The translations under genes and the position numbers were made by a program. The notes beneath the pieces were generated by a model. That model was not told where the DNA came from. It saw nothing but the letters and a program-made list of their open reading frames with translations, and did not search any database. A stretch of 64,000 nt of DNA, from NCBI RefSeq assembly GCF_003971195.1, contig NZ_CP034593.1:2542001-2606000 (forward strand), read 5' to 3'. Below are positions 1 through 9,205 of the stretch, piece after piece (position 1 is the stretch's first letter; every line of letters starts with the position of its first letter). This stretch comes from Flaviflexus ciconiae. GTDB taxonomy: Bacteria; Actinomycetota; Actinomycetes; Actinomycetales; Actinomycetaceae.

Positions 1-560
1 ACCCGCGTTTCCATAAGTGCCCCTTCGAGGGCGCCGAAGATGACGTCGAAGAACTCGTTTTGGGACGCTTGGGCGATCGTGCGATGAAAGTCGAAATCGA
101 GACGGGAGGCATGGACAAGATCGTTGCCGGAGATCTCCAGCTCATCGCACAGATAGAAAAGTTCCTTAGTGAGCTCAGGTGTTGTGTGGTGCGACGTGAG
201 TCCACCGACGCTGACTTCGAGAGCCAGGCGCACCTCGTGAAGCTGCTCGTAGCGTAGAGAAGTACCGCTTCTCATGAAGAGTCGCATCACTTCTGCGACA
301 TCGCCGATGTTCGTGCGACCGACAACTAGCCCGGAACCAGGCACGCTCTGAATAAGACCCTTAGTTGATAGGACTTTGACGGCCTCGCGAATCACGGTAC
401 GCGAAACACCATAAATCGTGCACAGCTCACGCTCCGACGGCAGGGGAGTTCCCGGTGCTAGATGTTTATCGAGGATCCTTCGGTGAAGGTCCTCAACCAC
501 CTGTTGCGAGAGGGAAATCGGACGAATGATCCGAGAGGAGTCTCCGAACCCTGCGTTCAT
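1..560 (-). CDS. GntR-family transcriptional regulator, FadR/FCD type (3' end outside window)
   Basis: Reading leftwards from the ATG at 558-560, the protein opens with a winged-helix GntR domain (residues about 12-75). It includes the typical PLPSERELC and VSRTVIREAVKVL segments of the recognition helix, followed by a SG-LVVGR wing. An all-helical effector domain with the FCD-like stretch LHEVRLALEVSVGGL follows and runs off the window at about 186 residues. FadR-type members are about 230-240 residues, so the missing part is short. It is divergent from the alcohol dehydrogenase/tetronate genes and very likely represses them in response to a sugar acid. The inverted repeats between the two genes are candidate operators. 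The ligand is inferred only from the neighbours. Confidence 0.88.
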   Translation of the reverse strand, partial: MNAGFGDSSRIIRPISLSQQVVEDLHRRILDKHLAPGTPLPSERELCTIYGVSRTVIREAVKVLSTKGLIQSVPGSGLVVGRTNIGDVAEVMRLFMRSGTSLRYEQLHEVRLALEVSVGGLTSHHTTPELTKELFYLCDELEISGNDLVHASRLDFDFHRTIAQASQNEFFDVIFGALEGALMETR

Positions 561-650
561 AGTTTCGCTCCCTTGTTGTTGTTATGCCCCTGAATCATAT
601 GCCAATTGAAATAGAAGCAACCTGATCGACGCTGGAGATGCAATAATTCT

Positions 651-708
651 TTGACTGAACCGGTATGACCGGATAATGTTCAAATAGGTGACCCGGTTAG
701 TATCCGGG
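651..708 (+). promoter_or_regulatory. Promoter with two inverted-repeat operator candidates for the divergent GntR regulator
   Basis: A -35-like TTGACT (651-656) is followed 17 bases later by TAATGT (674-679), or 15 bases later by GATAAT. The inverted repeat CCGG-TATGA-CCGG (660-672) sits between the two hexamers. A second one, CCCGG, seven bases, CCGGG (692-708), lies just downstream of the expected start of transcription. This placement is typical of repression by blocking RNA polymerase. The binding protein is inferred to be the adjacent GntR regulator. Confidence 0.5.
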
Positions 709-738
709 TATCCCTCAATCGCTCCAAGGAAGGTGCAC

Positions 739-1734
739 ATGAGAGGAATCAGATTCGAGACCGATGGTCTCGCACACGTTGTTGAGCTGGAAAAGCCAAG
801 CCCCGGGGTAGACCATGTTGTCATCCGAGTAACTTCGACAGGTGTTTGCGGATCCGATCTGTCTGCGCTGTCGGGGCATCACCTCTTCCGCATTCCTCCC
901 TTAATCTCCGGACATGAAGCTGGCGGCATTATCGAGTCGATTGGTGAGGGCGTCGAGGGCTATGCGGTAGGCGATAGAGTTGTTGTAGATCCACAGCGGC
1001 CCTGCGGATCATGCGAGTTCTGCGATACCGGGAGCTATCACCTCTGCCCGAAGAAACTCATGCTTGGAGTGGCGGAATGGGATGGATCTTTCGCCGATTT
1101 CGTAGAAATACCTGCTTACACGCTAATTCCGGCACCAAGCTCTATTGGAGACGAGTACCTTGCGCTCGCGGAACCAATTGCTGTCGCGGCACATGCTGTT
1201 AGTCAGCTAAGGGGACGTAGGTACAAGACGGCTCTTGTGCTTGGCGGTGGAACTATTGGTTCTCTCATCACGCGAGTTCTGTCTGATGATGGGGCATATG
1301 TGACGGTCAGTGAACCTCGTGAGTTCCTACGCGAAAAGCTGGTTGCGATGGGTGCTGCTGACGTTGTCGGCCCGGACGAAATCCCAGATTCCGCTAAATT
1401 TGATGCGGTCTTTATCGTTGCTGGCATTGCTGAACTTGTTGAGGTCGCATTTGCTCACCTCAAGCCGGGGGGTGCTGTCGTTCAGGTAGCTGTGTTCAAC
1501 AGCGAGGTTCCAGTTCATGTTGGCAAGCTTCAGGTAGGGGAACAGGCACTGCTGGGTACGGCCATGTACCAGAAACAGGACTTCACGCGGGCGCTCGAGC
1601 TCCTTGCAAAGTATCCTGACATTCCCGGCATCCTCGTCTCAAAGATCACGGGCTTGGAAGAAGGAGCTGAAATTATTACGGAGATGGCAAAGAACGGTCC
1701 GGGCGACATTCTGAAGCTCATCCTCGTCCCCTGA
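739..1734 (+). CDS. Zinc-dependent medium-chain alcohol/polyol dehydrogenase
   Basis: A 331-residue MDR-superfamily dehydrogenase, probably NAD(P)-dependent, oxidising a secondary alcohol or sugar acid. Visible are the catalytic zinc motif (TGVCGSD, GHEAGGIIESIGEGV) and the four-cysteine structural zinc lobe (CGSCEFCDTGSYHLC). The Rossmann region LVLGGGTIGSLI follows. The ATG at 739 is chosen because AAGGAAGG lies 5-7 bases before it; a longer frame from 688 has no such site. It is the first gene downstream of the GntR operator region and is followed after about 100 bases by the tetronate kinase/decarboxylase pair, so it may perform the oxidation that produces the 2- or 3-oxo acid. The substrate cannot be read from the sequence. 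Confidence 0.85.
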   Translation: MRGIRFETDGLAHVVELEKPSPGVDHVVIRVTSTGVCGSDLSALSGHHLFRIPPLISGHEAGGIIESIGEGVEGYAVGDRVVVDPQRPCGSCEFCDTGSYHLCPKKLMLGVAEWDGSFADFVEIPAYTLIPAPSSIGDEYLALAEPIAVAAHAVSQLRGRRYKTALVLGGGTIGSLITRVLSDDGAYVTVSEPREFLREKLVAMGAADVVGPDEIPDSAKFDAVFIVAGIAELVEVAFAHLKPGGAVVQVAVFNSEVPVHVGKLQVGEQALLGTAMYQKQDFTRALELLAKYPDIPGILVSKITGLEEGAEIITEMAKNGPGDILKLILVP

Positions 1735-1841
1735 TCTACTCGGTGGGCCGGTCTAGGCCACAAGACCAGTCCGCGGAGTTTCTAATGCTTGCTCACTACG
1801 GAGCTACTTGTAGCCACAAAGAAGACGAAGAATGAGAGTGT

Positions 1842-3095
1842 GTGATTGTGCGCGGAGCCCTTGCGGATGACTTCACTGGAGCCACTGATCTTGCTGGGAA
1901 TTGGCGGGCTAGGGGCCTGCGGACGGCGGTTGCCCTGACAATCCCGAGTCGAGATCAGTTCGCTGAACTTGCTGGCTATGACGCTGTTGTTATTGCGCAG
2001 AAGATCCGTTCGGTTGATCAAGCGAAAGCGCGGGCCGTTGCGGTGCGTGCGGGTCAGGCACTTATGGATCTTGGCTGTACGCAAATTTATGATAAGTACT
2101 GTTCTACCTTCGATTCGACACCGGAGGGCAATATTGGACCGATTGCGGAAGAGCTCATGAACCTCACGGGAGCGAGCCGCGCAATTGTTGTGCCTTCGTT
2201 CCCAGATGCTGGAAGGACCGTCTACTCGGGCCACCTTTTTGTCTTGGGTGAGCCTCTCGATGAATCTCCGATGAAGGATCACCCACTTAATCCGATGCGG
2301 GACTCTTCGGTTGTGCGGCTAATGCAGGCCCAGACTGAGAGACCGGTTGGGCATGTTTCGCATTCCGTTGTGCAACAAGGCCCGGAGGCCCTCCGTAAGG
2401 AGCTGGACAGGCTTGATCCCACCTACGATTTTATTGTTGTAGATGCCATTGACAATGAAGACCTTAAAGTCATCGCCGTAGCGACGTCATCCGATTCTCT
2501 TGTGACCGGGGGATCTGGAATCGCGCTTGGCCTCCCACACGTGGATAGAAACCTTGGTCAGGTTAAGCAAGTTCCAGGCAAGCGACTCATTTTGTCGGGA
2601 TCGGCCTCGAGCATGACGCGGAGACAGGTCCAATCAGCAAAGAAGCACTTACCCAGCCGCAAGGTGGCTCCGGGCGCTCTCGTAGGAGACTTCGATGCCA
2701 CAGTTGGGGATTGTGTCTCCTGGGTCCAATCCCAGTGGGAACTAAACCCCGATATTTCTCCTCTTGTCTATTCAGTAGAGAACGACGAAGATTTGCGTGA
2801 GTCCACCAAATATGGAGATCAGGTATCTGCTCTCTTGGAGGAGTTCTTTGGGAATGTCGCGCAATCGCTTTCTGATGTTGGTGCTACTCAGTTCATCATT
2901 GCCGGAGGAGAAACCTCCGGCGCAGTCTGTCAGAGTCTTGGCGTCCAACTCCTCGAGCTCGGGAGGCAACTTGCCCCCGGGGTGTCTTGGCTACTTTCAA
3001 AGGCGGAGAACCAGCAGTTCAACATGGTTCTGAAATCAGGGAACTTTGGTGGAGAGAACCTCTTCACCGCCGCTTGGGAGGAACTCAATGACTGA
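1842..3095 (+). CDS. otnK: Four-carbon acid sugar kinase (3-oxo-tetronate 4-kinase type)
   Basis: A 417-residue protein of the DUF1537/four-carbon acid sugar kinase family. The N-terminal substrate domain begins GALADDFTGATDLA, the usual signature, and is followed by KYCSTFDSTPEGNIGP. The C-terminal nucleotide-binding domain has SGSASSMTRRQV and IIAGGETSGAV. Family members phosphorylate 3-oxo-tetronate (from threonate or erythronate) at C4. The next gene, overlapping by 8 bases, is the matching class II aldolase/decarboxylase, which makes the pair characteristic. The start is a GTG. OtnK and OtnC together turn 3-oxo-tetronate into dihydroxyacetone phosphate and CO2. No OtnI isomerase is visible in the window. 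Confidence 0.88.
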   Translation: MIVRGALADDFTGATDLAGNWRARGLRTAVALTIPSRDQFAELAGYDAVVIAQKIRSVDQAKARAVAVRAGQALMDLGCTQIYDKYCSTFDSTPEGNIGPIAEELMNLTGASRAIVVPSFPDAGRTVYSGHLFVLGEPLDESPMKDHPLNPMRDSSVVRLMQAQTERPVGHVSHSVVQQGPEALRKELDRLDPTYDFIVVDAIDNEDLKVIAVATSSDSLVTGGSGIALGLPHVDRNLGQVKQVPGKRLILSGSASSMTRRQVQSAKKHLPSRKVAPGALVGDFDATVGDCVSWVQSQWELNPDISPLVYSVENDEDLRESTKYGDQVSALLEEFFGNVAQSLSDVGATQFIIAGGETSGAVCQSLGVQLLELGRQLAPGVSWLLSKAENQQFNMVLKSGNFGGENLFTAAWEELND

Positions 3096-3729
3096 TCTTG
3101 TCGACGACATGCTTGAAACCGCGCAACGCTTGGCGGCCCTAGGGCTGTCTCCTGGTTCGACAGGAAACATTTCGTGCCGTGTCGGCGACGATATTTTTCT
3201 CTCCGCGTCAGGCACATCGTTCGCGACACTATCGCGGGATGATGTTGTGAAGATCCGTGACGGTCACATGACTGGTCCTAAGCCGACCAAGGAAATTGGC
3301 CTCCACCTTGAGGTGTACAAGAGAAATCTTGAGGCTACCGCGGTTATCCATCTTCATTCGCCGGCGGCTGCCGCAGCATCATGCCTTGAACCATGGCGGC
3401 CCTACAGTGCTCTTCCTCCCCTTACACCTTATGTGCTCATGAGAGTTGGTAACCTTCCTCTCGTTCCTTACAGTCACCCGGGCAGCGAGGAACTCGTAGA
3501 GGGACTTCGCGCAGTCGAGTATCCGTATGATGCTGTCCTGCTCGCGAACCATGGGCTCATTGCCTCGGGAGGCCTTAAACAAGCAGAAGAAGCCAGCATT
3601 GAGATCGAAGCATCCTGCCGCACTCATCTTCAGCTTGTCGGTATGAAGCCCAACTACCTAACCGATCAGCAATGTGAAGAACTCACACGAAAGAACGGTC
3701 GTCCCTGGGGAGCGCAAGATTATCGGTAG
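3088..3729 (+). CDS. otnC: Class II aldolase/adducin family protein, probable 3-oxo-tetronate 4-phosphate decarboxylase
   Basis: A 213-residue class II aldolase. It shows the N-terminal GLSPGSTGNISCRVGD phosphate-binding segment and the zinc histidines in AVIHLHSPAAAA. A later catalytic histidine lies in LLANHGLIASGG. The ATG at 3088 overlaps the end of the kinase gene and has GGGAGGAA at the right distance. The length matches the OtnC/fuculose-aldolase family. Coupling to the upstream kinase predicts decarboxylation of 3-oxo-tetronate 4-phosphate to dihydroxyacetone phosphate. An alternative would be a simple sugar-phosphate aldolase, but the kinase partner makes this less likely. Confidence 0.87.
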   Translation: MTDLVDDMLETAQRLAALGLSPGSTGNISCRVGDDIFLSASGTSFATLSRDDVVKIRDGHMTGPKPTKEIGLHLEVYKRNLEATAVIHLHSPAAAAASCLEPWRPYSALPPLTPYVLMRVGNLPLVPYSHPGSEELVEGLRAVEYPYDAVLLANHGLIASGGLKQAEEASIEIEASCRTHLQLVGMKPNYLTDQQCEELTRKNGRPWGAQDYR

Positions 3730-3775
3730 GTTTCTGGTGTCCGGCTGCCCCGATTTATCAGTTCCCAATGTGCAT

Positions 3776-3819
3776 AATGCCGGGTTCTGATCTGGGTGTC
3801 GTGATCAGAACCCGGCATT
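3776..3819. terminator. Strong hairpin, bidirectional terminator between convergent genes
   Basis: A perfect 17-base inverted repeat starts AATGCCGGGTTCTGATC at 3776 and its complement ends at 3819, with a 10-base loop. The AA/TT ends give short U-tracts in both directions. It lies exactly between the convergent otnC and nupC-like genes. Confidence 0.8.
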
Positions 3820-3861
3820 GAGATAGTTACCGGCAGTGTTGTTTTTGCAAAGTGTCGACTT

Positions 3862-5068
3862 TTACCAGACGAAGACTCCGATGATGCAGGCGGACAGTAG
3901 GGATACGAGGACACCGGAGAGAAGCATGCGGGCCACATTCTTCAATACGAGTTCGCTACGCTCACCGTCGACGACTCCCTTGAATGTTCCAATGATCATT
4001 CCGGCGGTGGAAATGTTGGCGAAGGACGTAAGGAAGACCGTGAGGACTGCCTGGTAGTGCGGTGCGTACGAGGAGATTTCACCTGCGACCTGGCCCATGA
4101 CAACGAACTCGTTGGTGACGAGTTTGAGTCCCATGAGTTGGGACATGTCGGTTGCTGTCGCCGGTTCAAGTCCTAGGAGCAGGGCGGGAACATAGAGGAA
4201 TATGCCCAGGGTTGCCTGTAGCGAGAGGTCAGGTGAAATGAATCCGAGGAGGTCATTGATCAGGGCAGCGAGTGCAACGAAAGCAACGACGTTGGCGAGA
4301 ACAATGAGGATCACCCGGCCGGCGCTAAGGATTGAGTCACCACGGAACGAGAAGAAGGGTTCCTTCTTGGGAACGTCTGGATCACGGGTGATGATCTTGC
4401 GGTAGCGGGGGAGCGCCTCGTGTTCGGCCTTTGCCTTGGCGTGTTCAGCTGTTGCGAGAACTTTCTCTTGTTCGAGAACTGCTTCTTCCTCAATTCCGCC
4501 GCGTCCTACCGTGACGATGACATCTTCTTCCTTGGTGACTTCGACGGGGAAGAGCATGCTCGCGACGAGGAGTGCGTTGATGCAGTTAAGAGGAATAGCG
4601 GAGAGGACGAACTCTCCGGGGACGAGTTGCGTATAGGCGCCGATGAGAGCGGCGGAGACACTGCTGATCGCCATGATTCCAATGGTGACGTTACGTGCGG
4701 GCTTCATGTGGAGAAGCTGGTGCTTAGAAACAGCGATGGCCTCGGTGTTACCGAGGAACAACATTTCTACCGCGAAGAAAGTTTCAAAACGCGGTTGCCG
4801 GGTGACAAAGCTGAGGGCCCGCCCAACCCATTTCATAATCCAGGGGAGGAGCCCGATGTAGTTGAGAATGTCGAACATCGGGACGATGAAAAGGATTGAG
4901 AGAAGGGTGCTGACAACGAAGATGACCGGTTCTGGATCAATACGGCGGCGCCAACCCAGTTACCGAATACGAAGTTGATTCCTTGGAATGAGACCCCGAC
5001 GAGCCACGAGAATGCGTCGGCTACTCCTCGTACTAGTGCCTGGCCAACGGAGAAGCTGGTGAGGAACC
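3862..5068 (-). pseudogene. Concentrative nucleoside transporter (NupC/CNT family), truncated and frameshifted
   Basis: The C-terminal two-thirds of a CNT nucleoside:cation symporter is present. It includes the gate segment LFLGNTEAIAVSKHQLL, a CINALLVASMLFP helix and later membrane segments. A long charged insert (around 4330-4480) lies on a loop. The stretch before it (VSFQGINFVFGNWVGAA, then PEPVIFVV in another frame) shows a one-base frameshift near 4939, possibly TT for TTT. The protein starts abruptly at the end of the IS3 element (5069), so about the first third is missing. The gene is dead through the IS-linked deletion whether or not the frameshift is real. Confidence 0.85.
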
Positions 5069-5101
5069 TGAAGCGTCCTGGGTTTAGTTCCGCTTCTTTT
5101 A

Positions 5102-5396
5102 CTACCCCGTATTGACGGGCTGGGTGAGATGGTACTTGATTTCTACTTCCTGTGGGGTGGCGTAGTCCAATGCTTCGTGAAGGCGCTTGGTGTTCGACCA
5201 ATGCACCCACCGCAAGGTCGCCAACTCAACTTCCCCCACTGACGTCCACGGGCCTTGGGGGTAGATGAGTTCAGTTTTGTAGAGTCCATTGACCGTCTCC
5301 GCCAATGCGTTGTCATAGGAGTCGCCGACTGTTCCCCTTACTCGGGCGAATTCCAGACTCAGCTAAAGCCGTAGAATATTTCAACGACACGTACTG
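5102..5396 (-). pseudogene. IS3 transposase orfB, C-terminal part
   Basis: The end of the DDE transposase is visible: GQYVSLKYSTALAESGIRPSKG, a frameshift at 5334-5337 (four C where three would keep frame), then DSYDNALAETVNGLYKTELI with the catalytic Glu, and WVHWSNTKRLHEALDYATP. It continues the orfB half that lies beyond the IS110 insertion. Confidence 0.8.
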
Positions 5397-6787
5397 CCCG
5401 GACGCCCTTCTAAGTGTCAAGCAGCAATCTGCGTCTGATTGATTACCTGGGTTCTGGTTTTGAGCGCGTAGAACATTTCCCGTGCGAGGTATCGTTTCAC
5501 GCACCTGAGGGCTTCCATTTTGGAGTGCCCTTCGGAGAGTTTCTTCGCCACATAGTCCTGGGTTCTCGGGTCGGTTCTGAGTCTGCCGATCGCGATGATG
5601 TGCAGGGCAGAGTTGGCTTGCCGGTCACCACCCCTGTTGAGCCGGTGACGGTGTGTTTTGCCTGATGATGCCGGGATCGGGCTCGCCCCACACAATGCTG
5701 CGAACGCGGCTTCTGAAGTCAGCCGGTCGGGGTTGTCTCCCGCAGTGATCAGCAGCTGAGCTGCAGACTCATAGCCGACCGCTGGTTTTTTGATGAGGTC
5801 TGGGGCGAGATGATCAACAATGTTTTTGATCATGACATCAAGATCAGCGATCTCATCAGTGAGTTCCAGGTACCTACGTGCAAGGGATTTCAAAGCGATC
5901 TTGTACGCGCCAGTGACATCGCGATACTTCGTGAGATCTGGTCGCCATGCGGCTAGGGTGCGGATGAGTTTCATGCGAGTCAGGGTGCGCAGCTGGTCAC
6001 GGAGTTCGTCTGGTGCTGACACGATGTTCATGCGGATCATCTGTAACGCGACTCGTCTGGCAGCGACCGCAGTTTTACGGGACACTTTCAACACCCGTAG
6101 GGATTCAACCAGCCCGTCACGGGTTTTCGGGGTCACGGCACGCACCCGGGCATAGGCTGCGTGAGCAGCATTCTCTGCATCGAGGGTGTCGTCTTTGCCT
6201 TTGCGCCTTCGGAGGGCTTGGTCGGGGCCGGTGACTTCGAGTACTTCGATATCTTGTGCGTGGAGGTAGCGCAACAGGCCCGCCCCATAGGTGCCGGTGC
6301 ATTCCACCCCGATCCTGGCGATCTGTCCGAAGGAGCGTAACCAGTGCACGAGCAGCTTGTACCCATGCCTGGTCGTAGGAAAGAATTCGGTTGCGAGTAC
6401 CCGGTCGTGCTGATCAACCACCGCAGCAACATGCAGGTCTTTGTGGGTGTCTACGCCGCCAACGACAGTGATGAAAGGTTGTGAGGTCATGAGGTTTCTC
6501 CAATCGATGTGCATTGTTTGTGGTGCTTTCGTATCGACCGGTAACCTGGACAAGACAGTAAAGAGAAAAGGTGTTCAGGCCCTTCTTGAGTCACATGATC
6601 ACGGCGAGGCGAAAGCCTCGCCGTGAGTGTTCTCGAATGGTCGACAGGTCCGGGGAAAGACACGCTGGTCGATCAGAGTGTGAGTCAGAACCTTTCGGGA
6701 TCACTCACGGCACCTGACCGACTGTTCAGGGGTCGATCGCTGTGTGGGTCAAACCATTCGAGAAGATCAGGCACTTCTATTCTTACT
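5397..6787 (-). mobile_element. IS110-family insertion sequence inside the IS3 transposase
   Basis: The segment separates two halves of one IS3 orfB reading frame, so its limits can be placed to within a few bases (about 5397 and 6787). As usual for IS110 there are no obvious terminal inverted repeats. The long non-coding part (6491-6787) upstream of the transposase is where a bridge RNA would be expected in the IS110 subgroup. Confidence 0.75.
5417..6490 (-). CDS. IS110-family transposase (DEDD type)
   Basis: An intact transposase of 357 residues. The N-terminal RuvC-like domain carries GGVDTHKDLHVA, GVECTGTYG and the KGKDDTLDAENAA acidic cluster. The C-terminal transposase-20 domain carries FAALCGASPIPASSGKTHR and RLNRGGDRQANSALH, with the conserved serine. 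The ATG at 6490 is preferred because GGAG lies 7 bases upstream; the frame remains open to a TTG at 6553. It appears recently active: its frame is undamaged although the IS3 host element is decayed. Confidence 0.9.
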   Translation of the reverse strand: MTSQPFITVVGGVDTHKDLHVAAVVDQHDRVLATEFFPTTRHGYKLLVHWLRSFGQIARIGVECTGTYGAGLLRYLHAQDIEVLEVTGPDQALRRRKGKDDTLDAENAAHAAYARVRAVTPKTRDGLVESLRVLKVSRKTAVAARRVALQMIRMNIVSAPDELRDQLRTLTRMKLIRTLAAWRPDLTKYRDVTGAYKIALKSLARRYLELTDEIADLDVMIKNIVDHLAPDLIKKPAVGYESAAQLLITAGDNPDRLTSEAAFAALCGASPIPASSGKTHRHRLNRGGDRQANSALHIIAIGRLRTDPRTQDYVAKKLSEGHSKMEALRCVKRYLAREMFYALKTRTQVINQTQIAA

Positions 6788-7390
6788 GTCACTATGGTGA
6801 ATCAACTGGTTGCCATGGATTCTTCCAGCAGTGGTTAAAGGGTGCTCTAAAGCCTCCATCGGCAGCGCATCAGTGCGCAGCGTAGAGCACGTGGCAACAC
6901 CAACAATTTTCCGATTGAAGACATCAACTACAAATGCGGTGTAGGCGAATCCCGACGAAGTGCGAACATAGGTAATATCGGCAACCCAAAGCCTGCCCGG
7001 TGCGTGCGCACGAAGGTTTCGCTGCACCAGGTCCGGGCGACAAGCAGGTGTCTTTGGGCTTACCGTTGTTACCGGGTGTCGTCCACGTCTGCGGCCGGAA
7101 ACACCTGCTAGCTTCATCAACCGGGCAGTCTTATCGCGGCCAATATGAAAGCCGTCGCGGTTCATAGCGTGCCACATTTTTCGAATACCGTAGACCGAAA
7201 AATTCTCCGTATGTACACGCCGAATCTCTGGAATGAGCAGGCTATCGCTTAACGCTCTCGCACTTGGGATACGTTGAGAGGGTTTCCGGTGGCCGCGTGA
7301 GGTGATAAATCCACGATCTGCTTGTCGAGGGACGCGGCAGATGGCCTCGACCCCAAACTGATCTTTATACGCGTCGATATAGGAGATCAT
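6788..7390 (-). pseudogene. IS3 transposase orfB, N-terminal part
   Basis: This is the first ~200 residues of an IS3-type DDE integrase: a helix-turn-helix-like FSVYGIRKMWHAMNRDG region, then WVADITYVRTSSGFAYTAFVVD with the first catalytic Asp. It stops at NQLIHHSD, exactly at the second catalytic Asp, where the IS110 element begins. The remainder is at 5102-5396. Confidence 0.82.
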
Positions 7391-7712
7391 TTGGTCGTGG
7401 GTCGGTCGAGTTCCGCTGCGAAAAAAGCCGAAGCAGTTGTGAGAATCCCGTTTGCTCGTTTCAGTTCACGGTTCTCTCGGCGCAGACGCTTGAGCTCTTC
7501 TTCCATTGTTTCGCTATCCGGCGTTGTGCGGCCATCTCGTGTGGAGGCACTGTCGCGGTACCACGCCCGCAATGTATGGCGTGATACGCCGAGGAGCTCG
7601 CCACCTGTTCATAGGCGCGCTGTAGTGAGCAGGACTCCAAGCGGACCATTTCAATGATCTGATGGACCGCCTTCTCCTTAAACTCGACGGAATACTTTCT
7701 GGGTATAGTGCC
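7387..7712 (-). pseudogene. IS3 transposase orfA, frameshifted
   Basis: The protein begins KYSVEFKEKAVHQIIEMVRLE and continues SCSLQRAYEQV. A frameshift at 7601-7602 (two bases where three would restore frame) follows, then the rest of the helix-turn-helix and a leucine-zipper-like tail (EEELKRLRRENRELKRANGIL). No ATG is found at the expected start; the codon there reads ATA. Confidence 0.72.
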
Positions 7713-7757
7713 TAATCCTTCTTTACCTGAGGTAGGAACTAAACCCAGGACGCTTCA

Positions 7758-7904
7758 ATTACTCTCAACCCGGGTGGGTCCCTCGATCAGGAATTCATCG
7801 AAGATCTCGTTACCGAGTCCTACCTGCTTGTCATCGAAAAGAGCCTGCCCAGGGCAAAGTGGCCGGTTGATCCATTTACCTATGGGCAGGACCCAAAGAA
7901 GTAA
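7758..7904 (+). pseudogene. YjbR/MmcQ-like protein, C-terminal stub
   Basis: Starting directly at the IS3 end is an open frame of about 47 residues, TLNPGGSLDQEFIEDLVTES then YLLVIEKSLPRAK. It resembles the C-terminus of the YjbR/MmcQ DNA-binding fold (DUF419). No start codon or upstream domain remains. The gene lost its 5' part at the same junction where nupC lost its own. Confidence 0.6.
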
Positions 7905-8181
7905 TCCCGCCTGAGATGCAGACTCTTAGTCTGAAACGCTGACTCTGCCGGGTGCAGACCTCGTTCCTGATTCTGATGCGCCCAAGTTCTTACTTGCCCG
8001 AGTTCTTCTGTGCCCGAGTTCGGATGTGCCTCCAGGCGGGTTAGGACTGTACCTGCATTTTCGGATAGGCCTGGACCTCTGCTCTCGGAGAGACGGTCGG
8101 GCTGGTCCGCAATATTTCCATTACGCGGGACGGTGGCTGAGCTTCGGCCTTGTCTGAGAGAGTAAGTGAGAGCATGACTCG

Positions 8182-8886
8182 GTGGAAGAAGTGGCAGTGT
8201 CTCGAAGAAGCGAAGTTCGCGAAGGTATACGGATCTCGTTACCGGCGGGGCTCGGAATGTTCCCCCTTGGTCTTGCCTTCGGACTGCTCGTTATTCAGGC
8301 CGGGCTGGAATGGTGGGTGGCTCCCGCGCTCTCAATTGCCGTCTATGCTGGGTCGCTCGAGTTCCTGCTCGTTAGCCTCATTGTCGTCTCGGCACCGCTT
8401 TTGACGGTGGCTGTCACGACTCTTCTCGTAAACTTTCGGCACGTGTTCTACGCCTTCACGTTCCCACTCAAGGTTGTCAGGAACCCGATTGCCAAGCTCT
8501 ACTCCGCCTATTCGCTAACCGATGAGGCTTTCGCGATCACGGCAGCAAAGCCTGATGGCTGGACGGCATGGCGTCTGGTCTCTATGCAGATTGCCCTGCA
8601 GATCTACTGGGTCGGCGGCGGGCTTGCCGGTGTCCTTATCGGATCCCTCCTCCCCGCGGGGATAGAAGGCCTGGACTTTGCTCTGTGCGCCCTATTTATC
8701 ACCCTGACTCTCGACGCAAGCAGGACGAAGAAGGAAGTTCCCTCACTTCTCTTAGCTGCATCCTGCTACGCGTTTGCTGCCGTGGCATTTCCGCAGGCTG
8801 CAATGTTCGCCGGCCTCCTGCTCTTCGTTGCCGTCCTGATCATCCGATATGTCATTGAGCGAGCAAGGGGGAAAGCAAATGCCTGA
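8182..8886 (+). CDS. azlC: AzlC-family branched-chain amino acid exporter, large subunit
   Basis: A 234-residue integral membrane protein with the AzlC signature: GIRISLPAGLGMFPLGLAFG at the N-terminus, then PALSIAVYAGSLEFL and a NFRHVFYAFTFPL segment. Five or six further hydrophobic helices follow, and YSLTDEAFA is also diagnostic. It works with the small subunit AzlD, whose gene overlaps it by 8 bases, to export branched-chain amino acids or analogues. The start is a GTG at 8182; a GTG four codons later is possible. Confidence 0.9.
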   Translation: MEEVAVSRRSEVREGIRISLPAGLGMFPLGLAFGLLVIQAGLEWWVAPALSIAVYAGSLEFLLVSLIVVSAPLLTVAVTTLLVNFRHVFYAFTFPLKVVRNPIAKLYSAYSLTDEAFAITAAKPDGWTAWRLVSMQIALQIYWVGGGLAGVLIGSLLPAGIEGLDFALCALFITLTLDASRTKKEVPSLLLAASCYAFAAVAFPQAAMFAGLLLFVAVLIIRYVIERARGKANA

Positions 8887-9205
8887 GCTCTCCTACCTCA
8901 TTGCTGTTCTCGCCATTTGTTTCGTTATCGACTTTGCCCTGCGTGGTGTTCCGTTCCTTGTTCTGGAGCCGCTTCGTGAATCAGACTTTGTGGGTCGCAT
9001 GGCGGGGTGGATGCCTGCCGGCATTCTCGCCATCCTTGCGGTCGCCACGGTCCAGTCAGCATCGGAGGGCGGCGGATCACGCCTTGCCTACGCACTGATC
9101 GCCTCCGCCATTACCGTTGCCGTTCACCTTGGCTTTGGTAGAAGAACCCTGCTGAGCGTGAGTGCCGGAACCGGGGTCTTCGTGCTGCTCGTTAACCTGG
9201 CTTGA
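8879..9205 (+). CDS. azlD: AzlD-family branched-chain amino acid exporter, small subunit
   Basis: A 108-residue protein with three or four hydrophobic helices: ELSYLIAVLAICFVIDFALR, then MAGWMPAGILAILAV and a final ITVAVHLGFGRRTLLSV region. The ATG at 8879 lies inside the end of azlC, with GGGGGAAA before it. Size and position are typical for AzlD. Confidence 0.88.
   Translation: MPELSYLIAVLAICFVIDFALRGVPFLVLEPLRESDFVGRMAGWMPAGILAILAVATVQSASEGGGSRLAYALIASAITVAVHLGFGRRTLLSVSAGTGVFVLLVNLA

Larger units (their letters stand above)
5069..7757 (-). mobile_element. Degenerate IS3-family element, split by an IS110 insertion
   Basis: Terminal inverted repeats of 23 bases delimit the element: the left end begins TGAAGCGTCCTGGGTTTAG at 5069 and its exact complement ends at 7757. 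Overlapping orfA/orfB of IS3 type lie on the minus strand. orfB is interrupted at its HSD-GQY catalytic region by an IS110 element (about 5397-6787). The bases flanking the two ends do not form a target duplication. The left side carries a 5'-truncated nupC and the right side a 5'-truncated YjbR-like gene, which suggests a deletion between two sites or two copies. Confidence 0.85.
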
